Of a DNA stretch of 64,000 nt, positions 27,085-33,911 are shown one piece after another (position 1 is the first letter of the stretch; each line of letters opens with the position of its first letter). Made by a program: the position numbers and the translations under genes. The notes beneath the pieces were generated by a model. It was not told the origin of the DNA, searched no databases, and worked only from the letters and a program-made list of their open reading frames with translations. This DNA is from Phytopseudomonas straminea (lineage in GTDB: Bacteria; Pseudomonadota; Gammaproteobacteria; Pseudomonadales; Pseudomonadaceae), in contig NZ_FOMO01000013.1 of assembly GCF_900112645.1 (NCBI RefSeq), positions 38,492-102,491 on the forward strand, given 5' to 3'.

Positions 27085-27101
27085 TTATTGTTCAACAATA
27101 A
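27085..27101. promoter_or_regulatory. Palindrome TTATTGTT-C-AACAATAA, candidate GntR operator
   Basis: A perfect 8-1-8 inverted repeat lies in the AT-rich divergent region between the NRAMP operon (start at 26989, minus) and the GntR/FCD gene (start at 27279, plus). TTGT-N-ACAA cores are typical for FadR-type GntR proteins. Regulation of the pxp operon by the adjacent gene product is inferred. Confidence 0.6.
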
Positions 27102-27278
27102 GATTTGAATTGAGGGTCTATTTGCACTGTTTTGTTACTTCGATACCCAGCGCTGATTCACCATGGTGCGCAGGGTGACAATACGGCCACTTGCCTGCAG
27201 CGCTGCGCTCGGAGACCATCGAGCCTCTTTGGCTCCGTCTCGACGATTTAGAGCCTGGCCAGGTCTGGTGGATCGCTA

Positions 27279-27941
27279 ATGAACAACGACGTATCTGAAA
27301 ACCCGCGCACCCTCGGTGAGACCGTGACCGCGGAAATCCGCCGCAAGCTGGTCGAGGGCGAACTGGTGCCGGGGCAGCGGCTGTCCGAGGCGGCGCTCAG
27401 CGAAAGCCTGGATATCTCACGCAATACCCTGCGCGAAGCCTTCCGCGTGCTGACCCAGGAAGGCCTGCTCAAGCACGAACCCAACCGCGGCGTGTTCGTG
27501 TCCGTGCCGGATATGGCCTCGATCATCGAGATCTACCGGGCGCGGCGTTTCGTCGAATGCCAGGCGCTGGCCCAGGCCTATCCCAAGCATCCGGCGGTCA
27601 AGCGCATGCGCGAGGCAGTGAACGCGGCGCAGCGCAGCGCCAAAGAGCTCGACTGGGGCGCTGTGGGCACGGCCAACATGGCCTTTCACGCGGCCATTGT
27701 CGAACTGGCCGACAGCCAGCGGCTGAATACCTTCTACCGGCACCTGTCCGCTGAGCTGCGCCTGGTATTCGGCTTGCTCAACGACGCCGAATTCCTGCAT
27801 GCGCCCTACATCGACATGAACGCGGCGATTCTCGAACACCTCGAAGCCTGCCGCCCGCACGACGCCGCCAAGGCGCTGGACGCCTACCTGGTGCAGTCCG
27901 AGCGCACCATCCTGGCCGCTTACGCGCGGCGCGGCTCCTGA
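27279..27941 (+). CDS. GntR-family regulator (FadR/FCD type)
   Basis: The 220-residue regulator has an N-terminal winged helix (GETVTAEIRRKLVEGELVPGQRLSEAALSESLDISRNTLREAFRVLTQEGLLKHEPNRGVFV) and a C-terminal FCD ligand domain (about 80-210). It is divergent from the NRAMP-pxp-biotin carboxylase operon with a shared 289-bp promoter region, and it takes the place KipR has in Bacillus. Its 3' end overlaps the convergent prtN gene by 22 bp. Confidence 0.88.
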   Translation: MNNDVSENPRTLGETVTAEIRRKLVEGELVPGQRLSEAALSESLDISRNTLREAFRVLTQEGLLKHEPNRGVFVSVPDMASIIEIYRARRFVECQALAQAYPKHPAVKRMREAVNAAQRSAKELDWGAVGTANMAFHAAIVELADSQRLNTFYRHLSAELRLVFGLLNDAEFLHAPYIDMNAAILEHLEACRPHDAAKALDAYLVQSERTILAAYARRGS

Positions 27942-28261
27942 GCCTGCTCCAGCGAATAACCGCCCTGGCTTTCGGCGCACAGGCTGCTTTCGCCACTGGC
28001 ATCGGCGGCTTTGGCGCAGCTATCGATATAGGCGGCCAGATGGTGCAGCTCGATGAACTTGGGCGCCTTGGCGCTGCTGTCCAGGGTGGTGATGGGCAGG
28101 TTCAGGCGGCCGGTGGCGATGGCGCGGATGAAGTTGTCGGCGCTCAGGTGACGGAAATACGCCGTGCGTACGCGGTCGATGGGCACGAGCACGTCGCCGT
28201 GGGTGCGGAATAGGAGCTCCAGCGTCTGGAGCGGCAGGTGCGGCTCAGGCTGAGTGTTCAT
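27920..28261 (-). CDS. prtN: PrtN-like pyocin activator
   Basis: The 113-residue protein matches the PyocinActivator (PrtN) family pattern: VLVPIDRVRTAYFRHLSADNFIRAIATGRLNLPITTLDSS, then KFIELHHLAAYIDS. In P. aeruginosa PrtN binds P-boxes and switches on pyocin genes when PrtR is inactivated during the SOS response. It lies 49 bp downstream of prtR on the same strand, in the trpE-trpG interval where P. aeruginosa has prtN/prtR. No pyocin structural genes accompany it. Confidence 0.8.
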   Translation of the reverse strand: MNTQPEPHLPLQTLELLFRTHGDVLVPIDRVRTAYFRHLSADNFIRAIATGRLNLPITTLDSSAKAPKFIELHHLAAYIDSCAKAADASGESSLCAESQGGYSLEQAQEPRRA

Positions 28262-28310
28262 GGTCGGGCTCGGTATGGGTCAGGTCTCGCTCAGTTTCAT
28301 GGGCACGCCG

Positions 28311-28967
28311 CTACTCTTCAGCGAAACGCGAGGATTTGAGGATGCCGCCCACCAGGTGAATCTTGGTGACGTTGTCCTGGTGGATGTGAATGGGCGGGTG
28401 GTTCTGGTTTACGCTGTCGAAGCGGTACATGCCGTCGCGCAGGTAGATGTATTCCTTGATCATCGCCTGTCCGTCCAGGGTACGGACCATCACCTCGTCA
28501 CCGGCGTGGAACGGCTTGTTCGGCTCGATTAGCACGTATTCGCCGTTCTTGATCCGCGGGTGCATGCTGTCGCCGTTAACCCGTAGCCCGTAGGCATTGG
28601 GGTCGTCGCTGTGAATGCGCAGGTAGCCGTCACCATGACCGACGGGAAAGTCGATCTCCTCGAAATAACCCTGAGTACCCAGCTGCGCATGCCCCACCAC
28701 CGGCACCGCACCGCCACGGGCGTGGCCGACGGACAGGGTGTCGGCAGGTGGTGCTTCCGGCAGATCATCGGTGCCGGCCAGCTCGGCGAGGCTGACGCCG
28801 AGCGCCGGTGCCAGCAGCAGCAAATCGGATAGAGCGGGCTCGCGCAGGTCGCTTTCGTAATTGCCGATGCGCGACTGGGATGACCAGCCACAGGTTTCGG
28901 CCAGCGACTGCTGACTCAGGCCCTTGCTCTTGCGCAGGCGTTTGATGCGTTGCCCCAGGCTCTCCAT
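28311..28967 (-). CDS. prtR: PrtR-like repressor (HTH_XRE + S24 LexA-like)
   Basis: The 218-residue CI/LexA-like repressor has an N-terminal XRE helix-turn-helix (about 5-60; GLSQQSLAETCGWSSQSRIGNYE) and a C-terminal S24 peptidase domain. The catalytic dyad is Ser134 (NGDSMHP) and Lys171 (AMIKEY), 37 residues apart as in LexA. It should repress the PrtN-controlled genes until RecA-stimulated self-cleavage. No canonical Ala-Gly is seen where the scissile bond would be expected (about residues 94-100, QLGTQGYF). Confidence 0.87.
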   Translation of the reverse strand: MESLGQRIKRLRKSKGLSQQSLAETCGWSSQSRIGNYESDLREPALSDLLLLAPALGVSLAELAGTDDLPEAPPADTLSVGHARGGAVPVVGHAQLGTQGYFEEIDFPVGHGDGYLRIHSDDPNAYGLRVNGDSMHPRIKNGEYVLIEPNKPFHAGDEVMVRTLDGQAMIKEYIYLRDGMYRFDSVNQNHPPIHIHQDNVTKIHLVGGILKSSRFAEE

Positions 28968-28983
28968 TGTTCCACTCCGCTAA

Positions 28984-29042
28984 TCACGATGTGAAATATT
29001 TATAGCGCAGTTTGCTGCTTGAATAAAACACGTTTCGTGATT
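28984..29042. promoter_or_regulatory. Candidate PrtR operators between prtR and the Q-like gene
   Basis: TCAC-GAT-GTGA (28984-28994) and CACG-TTT-CGTG are short inverted repeats. AATCACGA and TCGTGATT form a larger inverted pair across the AT-rich 60-bp region upstream of prtR (minus) and the late regulator gene (plus). Paired dyads in such a divergent region are usual for CI-type repressors. The assignment is tentative. Confidence 0.4.
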
Positions 29043-29133
29043 ATTTTTTAAGTGACGATGATCGGTAGGTGGCGTGGTGCGACCTGCCAGATGGGTTCAT
29101 GGCATAGCCATCGGCGATGGCGGGAGGTAGATG

Positions 29134-29493
29134 ATGATTGGCTATATAGACGAGGCGCTGCAGCGCTGGGGCGAGGTACGGCAGGATGGTGAGGCGCAGG
29201 GTGGCTCGAACATGGGCAGCAGCGTCATCGCGTCGTTGATGGCATCACAAGGTGTGCTTAATCGTGCCGCCCGCGGCAGCCGCGTGTTGGTGGACAGAAC
29301 GACGGAGATCGACTGGATCGTCAGCAAGCACCTGTCCCCGCAGCAGCGGCAGGTCGTTGTCGAGCAGTACTGCAGCGGCGAGCCCCGGCGCGAGAAATGG
29401 ACGGCCTGCGGATGCAGCCGGGCGCAGTTCTATCGACGACTGGGGCAGGCCCACCGGGCCATCGAATCACAACTTCTGAAGCGCGCCGCCTGA
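29134..29493 (+). CDS. Phage-type late regulator, Q-like antiterminator candidate
   Basis: The 119-residue protein has a C-terminal helix-turn-helix-like region (LSPQQRQVVVEQYCSGEPRREKWTACGCSRAQFYRRLGQAHRAIESQLL) reminiscent of sigma-region-4-like late regulators and Q antiterminators of Pseudomonas phages. It occupies the position of PA0613 after prtR in the P. aeruginosa pyocin cluster. ATG 29134 has better spacing from GGGAGG than the ATG one codon earlier. The family assignment is from pattern only. Confidence 0.55.
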   Translation: MIGYIDEALQRWGEVRQDGEAQGGSNMGSSVIASLMASQGVLNRAARGSRVLVDRTTEIDWIVSKHLSPQQRQVVVEQYCSGEPRREKWTACGCSRAQFYRRLGQAHRAIESQLLKRAA

Positions 29494-29542
29494 GACCATG
29501 TCATAGGCCGTTATAAGGCAAAAGCTGACATTGATGCAGTAC

Positions 29543-29596
29543 CTGTGGGAGCGGGCCATGCCCGCGATTTTTCGCGCGCATGGCCCGCTCCCACAG
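29543..29596. repeat. REP element (perfect 18-bp inverted repeat)
   Basis: CTGTGGGAGCGGGCCATG and its exact complement flank a CCCGCGATTTTTCGCGCG centre that can extend the hairpin. This is the widespread Pseudomonas REP type (GTGGGAGCGGGCCATGCCCGCGA). It lies in the 587-bp gap between the Q-like gene and the holin gene. Confidence 0.88.
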
Positions 29597-29855
29597 TAGA
29601 TCAGCGAACGTCCGTCCCCGCCATTTAGCTGCCAAAAAGACGAACCTGGGCTGAAAGACATGAACAGGTTCTTGGTGCGCTTTTCATTTCTGCCGGCGGC
29701 AATTCTCGCCGTTCGGCCTGTTTCCCTCCATGTAAACGCCGCCCCCGTGAGCCCCGCGTCGGGTGCTCTCGCGTGTGTGCCGCTCTAGCCGGCAGTCTGA
29801 AACGGGCGCGTGTCCGTTTTTTTCCAGTGCATCGACGCTGATCACCGGCGTGCCC

Positions 29856-29883
29856 TTGAGACGGTGAGAATCGGGGGTTATAC
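29856..29883 (+). promoter_or_regulatory. Putative sigma70 late promoter of the lysis cassette
   Basis: TTGAGA (29856-29861) and TTATAC (29878-29883) are separated by 16 bp. It points toward the holin gene and is followed about 100 bp later by a strong hairpin, a layout like lambda pR'-tR'. No clear PrtN P-box was recognised nearby. Confidence 0.45.
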
Positions 29884-29988
29884 ATTCATCACCGTCACAG
29901 AGGTGGGCGAGCAGTCAGCCAGCCTCGTGGCTCAATCCTTGGCAACTCATGCGCCGACCGGCGCGCTGCAACATCCGACCTTCCTTTA

Positions 29989-30017
29989 ACAGAGCCCCGC
30001 CACGTGCGGGGCTCTGT
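29989..30017 (+). terminator. Terminator-like hairpin upstream of the holin gene
   Basis: ACAGAGCCCCG and CGGGGCTCTGT form a perfect 11-bp stem around CCACGTG. The downstream tract is weak (CGTTTC). It lies 64 bp before the holin start and about 105 bp after the putative late promoter, so read-through would control lysis-gene expression. Confidence 0.6.
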
Positions 30018-30080
30018 CGTTTCAGGGGGCGGCATAACCTCATGTCGTCGGGGCCATCGGCCTCGGGGAGTACGATAACA

Positions 30081-30440
30081 ATGACTGAATTCAGCAGCGC
30101 CGTGCTGTTCGGCGTGCTCGGCGAGCATCTCGCCGCGCTGATCGCTCCAATCAATGGCGAGGCTGCACTCGGCGCCTTGTGCGGGGCCCTGGTGTACTTC
30201 ACCACCACGCAAAATCTGCCCATGTGGAACCGGCTGGCGTTTTTCCTGACGTCGGCGGTGATGGGGTACCTGTGTGCCCCGGCCATCACCGACTTCCAGT
30301 TGCACGGCATCCACCCCTTCGCCTATCCGGGGCCTGCCGGCTTCGCCGGCGCCGGCTTGGTGGTGACGCTGATGCTGGCCGCTATTCGCCGTCGCGGCGG
30401 CAGCCTGAGCGACAAGCCGCCAGGCGACCGGGATGCCTGA
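30081..30440 (+). CDS. Putative phage holin
   Basis: The 119-residue protein has three hydrophobic segments (about 25-40, 49-70 and 89-105) and a basic, hydrophilic C-terminus (AIRRRGGSLSDKPPGDRDA), as in class I/II-type holins of Pseudomonas prophages. ATG 30081 follows GGGGAG. It is first in a lysis cassette with an endolysin and Rz/Rz1, which supports the call. Confidence 0.72.
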   Translation: MTEFSSAVLFGVLGEHLAALIAPINGEAALGALCGALVYFTTTQNLPMWNRLAFFLTSAVMGYLCAPAITDFQLHGIHPFAYPGPAGFAGAGLVVTLMLAAIRRRGGSLSDKPPGDRDA

Positions 30441-30513
30441 CCCGATGCGGCGACTGACAACAACTGCTATCTGAATCCGTACGGCGGCGCACTCCGCCGC
30501 CGCACTCACCCTG

Positions 30514-30536
30514 GCCCGCCACCGTGCGGGCTTTTT
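30514..30536 (+). terminator. Intrinsic terminator between holin and GH5 genes
   Basis: GCCCGC-CACCGT-GCGGGC followed by TTTTT lies only 19 bp before the GH5 start codon, so the ribosome site GGAGG follows directly. A second hairpin (CGGCGG...CCGCCG) lies just upstream at about 30482. A terminator directly in front of an operon gene suggests attenuated or antiterminated expression. Confidence 0.78.
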
Positions 30537-30555
30537 CATGTCTGGAGGAAACACC

Positions 30556-31692
30556 ATGGCTATCAAAACCTTTGACCAAATGGCCGCCGCCGGCGAATTC
30601 CCGCTGATCGGCTTCAACGCGGCGGGCCTCGGCAATAACCCCTACGTCGATCCCATTGCTACGGCGAAGCTGGACACCCACTACTTCACCGTTGCCCCGC
30701 GCGGCCATCAGCCGGACTACATCAAGTCCTATGCCGGAAGCATCGGCGGCAAGCCCTTCGCCGTACGGCTGCCGTTCGCCGGCGAGCGCATCGTCATTCT
30801 CGACGGTGCTGGCGGCTTCACCTTGCGCCAGAGCTACGTGGAGGAAATCCGCAAGGCGATCCGGCATATCCATAGCTGGGGCGGCTTTTCGCTGCTCGAC
30901 ATGCACAACTACTGCCGCTGGTACGTGCGTGCCAGCGGGCCTGTCAGTGGTCGTGTGGTGCAGGCGTGGAACGGCGGCTACGCCCTGTGGACGGCCATCG
31001 GCGCGCCCGATTGCCCGGTCAACTACACCCTGCTGGCGCGTATCTGGGCGGCCATCGCCCGGGAGTTTCGCGATGAGCCCGGCGTGTTCGGCTACGGCCT
31101 GATGAACGAGCCACACAACATGGGCAGCGTGCCCGATGGCGGCGTCAACGTCGAAACCCTGTGGACCACCAACGTGCAGCGGCTGATCACCGCCGTGCGC
31201 GAGGTCGACCCGCGGCACTTCATCACCGTGGCCGGCAATTCGTTCGCCTCGGCGCTGTACTGGCCGCGTAGTTCGGACGCGCTCAAGAACCTGCAGGATC
31301 CCGGAGGCCGATTGCTCTATGAGGCGCACCAGTACCCCGATAAAGAGGGGCAGGGCGGTGGCAAGTGGAATCAGGCTACCGAGTCGATCGCCTACCGCGA
31401 GCGCGTTGCCGACTGGTATCCCTTCATCGACTGGCTCAAGGCCAACGGCAAGCGCGGGATCGCCGGTGAGTTCGGCGGGCCGGATCATTTTCCCGGCATG
31501 CGCACCTACTTCACCGAGCTGCACAAGTACTTCGATGCCAACCACATTCTGCGCTTCCAGTGGCTGGCCGGCCCCGGCGATGACGATGACGACCCGAACG
31601 GCATGGACCGCAACGACGGCACGCTCAAACCCAACACGCGCTCGTTGATGGCCCGCATCGGCAATACTACCACGGCCTACGGCCCACGTTGA
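30556..31692 (+). CDS. GH5 cellulase-like glycoside hydrolase without signal peptide
   Basis: The 378-residue glycoside hydrolase has GH5 landmarks in order: LLDMHNYCRW (beta-3), GLMNEPHNMG with acid/base Glu185, LYEAHQYPD (beta-6/7 His-Tyr) and GIAGEFGGP with nucleophile Glu305. These resemble GH5 endoglucanases acting on beta-1,4-glucan. The N-terminus MAIKTFDQMAAAGEFPLIGFN has no signal peptide, so release would need cell lysis. It lies between the holin and endolysin genes with its own terminator and a strong GGAGG. The ATG 18 bp upstream is a poorer start. Confidence 0.82.
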   Translation: MAIKTFDQMAAAGEFPLIGFNAAGLGNNPYVDPIATAKLDTHYFTVAPRGHQPDYIKSYAGSIGGKPFAVRLPFAGERIVILDGAGGFTLRQSYVEEIRKAIRHIHSWGGFSLLDMHNYCRWYVRASGPVSGRVVQAWNGGYALWTAIGAPDCPVNYTLLARIWAAIAREFRDEPGVFGYGLMNEPHNMGSVPDGGVNVETLWTTNVQRLITAVREVDPRHFITVAGNSFASALYWPRSSDALKNLQDPGGRLLYEAHQYPDKEGQGGGKWNQATESIAYRERVADWYPFIDWLKANGKRGIAGEFGGPDHFPGMRTYFTELHKYFDANHILRFQWLAGPGDDDDDPNGMDRNDGTLKPNTRSLMARIGNTTTAYGPR

Positions 31693-31699
31693 TCCACCT

Positions 31700-31731
31700 C
31701 GGTGACCCGCTCTGGCGGGTCACCGGCTTTT
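31700..31731 (+). terminator. Intrinsic terminator between GH5 and endolysin genes
   Basis: GGTGACCCGC and GCGGGTCACC form a perfect 10-bp stem with a TCTG loop, followed by GGCTTTT. It lies 8 bp after the GH5 stop and 19 bp before the endolysin start, mirroring the arrangement in front of GH5. Confidence 0.75.
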
Positions 31732-31749
31732 GATATCCGGAGACTTCCC

Positions 31750-32289
31750 ATGGCCCGACTTACTGCCACCCAGGCGGGTGGCCAAAACGTACTAGCCTTT
31801 CTCGACATGCTCGCCTGGAGCGAAGGCACCTCGACCGTTGCCGAAAGCGACGACGGTTACAACGTGCTGGTGGGCGGCGACCTATTCGACGACTACAGCG
31901 CACACCCGCGCCAGCTCATCGACTTGCCGCGTTACGACATCCAGTCCACGGCGGCCGGCCGCTACCAGTTCCTGGCGCGCACCTGGGACGCCATCGTCGA
32001 ACTCTACAAGTTTCGCGGTCGCTTCACGCCCGAGGCCCAGGACCTGGCCGCGGTGAAGTTGCTCGAAGAGTGCGGCGCGCTCGCAGCCATTCAGGCCGGC
32101 CAGGTGGCCGAGGCGATCAGTGCGGCAGCGCCCATCTGGGCCAGCCTGCCGGGCGCCGGCTACGGCCAGCGCGAACACGATCTTGCAGCCCTATTGCGCA
32201 TCTATCGGCAGGAGCTGGCCTCCCAGTCGCGTGACCGGGATGACCTGCTCTCCATGTTCATTGCCTGCGGCGGGCAGGTGACAGCATGA
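31750..32289 (+). CDS. Lambda R-type endolysin (lytic transglycosylase, GH104)
   Basis: The 179-residue protein aligns closely by eye with lambda R: AFLDMLAWSEGT (catalytic Glu25), GYNVLVGGDLFDDYSAHPRQLI, GRYQFLARTWD and IWASLPGAGYGQREHDLAALL. It cleaves the MurNAc-GlcNAc bond of peptidoglycan. There is no signal sequence, so it depends on the holin. The stop overlaps the Rz start (ATGA). P. aeruginosa pyocin clusters use a different (GH19-like) lysozyme, so this is a distinct lysis module. Confidence 0.9.
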   Translation: MARLTATQAGGQNVLAFLDMLAWSEGTSTVAESDDGYNVLVGGDLFDDYSAHPRQLIDLPRYDIQSTAAGRYQFLARTWDAIVELYKFRGRFTPEAQDLAAVKLLEECGALAAIQAGQVAEAISAAAPIWASLPGAGYGQREHDLAALLRIYRQELASQSRDRDDLLSMFIACGGQVTA

Positions 32290-32837
32290 GCCTGCTCACA
32301 TTGATTCCCGCACGCTATCGATGGCTGATCGGCGGCGCCTTGGCTCTCGCGCTGCTGCTCGGTGCCATCAGCCTCGGCTGGGTGGTGCAAGGCTGGCGCC
32401 TGGGGCAGGCACTGGCCGCGCGCGACCAGTCCCACGCCGAGGCCATGGTGCGTCTGCACGACGCAGCCGCTCGTGAAACCCAGCGCGCCCAGAACAAGCG
32501 CCTGGCCCTCGAGCGGCAACTACAGGCGTTTTCGCAAACCCAATACAGGAGGCTCTCCGATGCTGAACAACAGGCTGCGCGTCTGCGCGATCGTCTTGCC
32601 ACTGCTGAGCTACGGCTGTCAGTCCTCACCGCCGAGCCCGCAGCTGCCGACGTCGATCACCACGACCAACTGCCCGCCACCACCCGCGCCGGACGCCTGG
32701 TGGATGGCGCCCCACGAGCCGACATTGACCGAGGAGCTGCTCAACGAATTGTCGCCATCACCGGGCGCGGCGACCGCGCCATCATCGCCCTAGGAACGTG
32801 CCAGGCCTATGTGCGGGCGATCAGTGAAGCGCTCTAG
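32286..32837 (+). CDS. Rz-type i-spanin
   Basis: The 183-residue protein has one N-terminal transmembrane anchor (about 14-35) and a long alpha-helical periplasmic region rich in Ala/Arg/Glu/Gln (coiled-coil-like, 40-120), ending GTCQAYVRAI as in Rz proteins. It fuses inner and outer membranes with Rz1 in the last lysis step. A second gene (Rz1) is embedded in another frame. It overlaps the endolysin gene by four bases. Confidence 0.87.
   Translation: MSLLTLIPARYRWLIGGALALALLLGAISLGWVVQGWRLGQALAARDQSHAEAMVRLHDAAARETQRAQNKRLALERQLQAFSQTQYRRLSDAEQQAARLRDRLATAELRLSVLTAEPAAADVDHHDQLPATTRAGRLVDGAPRADIDRGAAQRIVAITGRGDRAIIALGTCQAYVRAISEAL
32560..32793 (+). CDS. Rz1 o-spanin lipoprotein nested within Rz
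   Basis: The 77-residue protein is read in a different frame, entirely inside Rz, with its own GGAGG at 32548-32552. It has a lipoprotein signal (MLNNRLRVCAIVLPLLSYGC, Cys20 lipidated) and a proline-rich body (SSPPSPQLP, CPPPPAPDAW), both hallmarks of Rz1. The embedded Rz/Rz1 architecture is as in lambda. Confidence 0.87.
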   Translation: MLNNRLRVCAIVLPLLSYGCQSSPPSPQLPTSITTTNCPPPPAPDAWWMAPHEPTLTEELLNELSPSPGAATAPSSP

Positions 32838-32872
32838 TTCAAAGCGTGTGGCGTTGACAGTGGCAATTCTGT

Positions 32873-32896
32873 GCCGGAGAGTGCCCGCTCTCCGGC
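32873..32896. terminator. Hairpin between Rz and the convergent GNAT gene
   Basis: GCCGGAGAG and CTCTCCGGC form a 9-bp stem with a TGCCCG loop, abutting the stop codon of the GNAT gene and 36 bp after the Rz stop. It likely ends transcription of the lysis cassette. Confidence 0.65.
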
Positions 32897-33325
32897 TCAA
32901 TGACGCTGCCAGCGCATCACCAGCTCGGGATGCCCGGTGTGTGGATCGCTCTGCTCGCTCACCACCGTGAAACCGCAGTTTTGGTAGAAGGCGCACGCCC
33001 GGTTGTTGGCGCTGTACACGCTGAGCTCTAGCAGGTCGCAGCGGCGCTTGGCTTCGTCGAGCAGGCGTTTGCCGAGCCCGCGCCCCTGGGCGCTAGGCGC
33101 GATGAACAAGGCGGCCAGGCGATGTTCGTGCAATGACGCGAAGCCAAGAATTTGGCCGGCCTCTTCTAGTACCAGGGTTTCGGCCTGGGGCAGATAAATC
33201 TCGCCCATGGCGGCCAGTTGGTCGCGCCAGAACGACTCATGGATAAAGGCATGGGCCTGGATCGAGGCGCTCAGCCAGATATCGAGCACGGCGTTGGCGT
33301 CATTGGCGTGATAGGGGCGAATCAT
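32897..33325 (-). CDS. GNAT N-acetyltransferase (YjaB-like)
   Basis: The 142-residue acetyltransferase has LAALFIAPSAQGRGLGKRLLDEAKRR, with the acetyl-CoA-binding Q/RxxGxG/A loop QGRGLG, and the C-terminal NNRACAFYQNCGFTVV motif. It is similar in layout to E. coli YjaB. The start at 33325 follows AAGGAA, and a longer open frame upstream overlaps the neighbouring gene. It is divergent from the P-loop gene. Both sit as cargo between the lysis cassette and trpG. The substrate is unknown. Confidence 0.82.
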   Translation of the reverse strand: MIRPYHANDANAVLDIWLSASIQAHAFIHESFWRDQLAAMGEIYLPQAETLVLEEAGQILGFASLHEHRLAALFIAPSAQGRGLGKRLLDEAKRRCDLLELSVYSANNRACAFYQNCGFTVVSEQSDPHTGHPELVMRWQRH

Positions 33326-33356
33326 GATGAATTCCTTTCGGGGAGGATGTTGATAC

Positions 33357-33911
33357 ATGGCGGTACGGTTACATGTATTCGGCGCCTCCGGTGCCGGCAC
33401 CACCAGCCTGGCGGCGGCACTGGCCGAGCGCTGTGGCTGGTTGCACCTGGATACCGACAACTTCTACTGGCTGCCGAGCGAGCCACCTTATCGCTTCAAA
33501 CGCGAACCGCAACAGCGCGTAGAGCAGATCCGCGCGAGTGCTGCGCAGGCGAACGACTGGATCCTCAGCGGTTCGCTGTGCAGCTGGGGCGAGACGCTGG
33601 TGCCGCTGTTCACCCATGCCGTGTTCCTGCAGCTGGATGACGCCGAACGCATGCAGCGATTAGCGGCTCGCGAACGGCAGCGTTACGGCGAGCGGGTTCT
33701 GCCAGGCGGCGACATGCATGCCCAGAGCCTGGCCTTTCTGGAGTGGGCTGCCGGCTACCAGCAGGGCGATCTGCAGACCCGCAGCCTGCGCATGCACGAG
33801 GCGTGGATCGCCGGGCAACTGCGCTGCCCGCTGCTGCGCCTGGACAGCACCTGCGAGTCGCCCGAGCGGCTGGCTGGGAAAGTGATCGACTGGCTGGCCG
33901 CGCCCGCCTGA
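33357..33911 (+). CDS. P-loop NTPase, adenylate kinase-like
   Basis: The 184-residue protein begins with a Walker A motif (HVFGASGAGTTSLAAALAE) in which the usual GK[ST] is GTT, that is, the P-loop Lys is replaced by Thr. It continues with DTDNFYW (substrate-site-like) and an Arg-rich lid (RLAARERQRYGERV), as in small adenylate/shikimate-kinase-like proteins. The function is unknown and nucleotide binding may be altered. It is divergent from the GNAT gene with 31 bp between starts. Confidence 0.65.
   Translation: MAVRLHVFGASGAGTTSLAAALAERCGWLHLDTDNFYWLPSEPPYRFKREPQQRVEQIRASAAQANDWILSGSLCSWGETLVPLFTHAVFLQLDDAERMQRLAARERQRYGERVLPGGDMHAQSLAFLEWAAGYQQGDLQTRSLRMHEAWIAGQLRCPLLRLDSTCESPERLAGKVIDWLAAPA

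Noticed and set aside
29640..29885. An 86-codon minus-strand frame upstream of the holin
   Set aside because: It starts with no ribosome site, is Arg-rich and has no recognisable motif. It overlaps the putative late promoter region.
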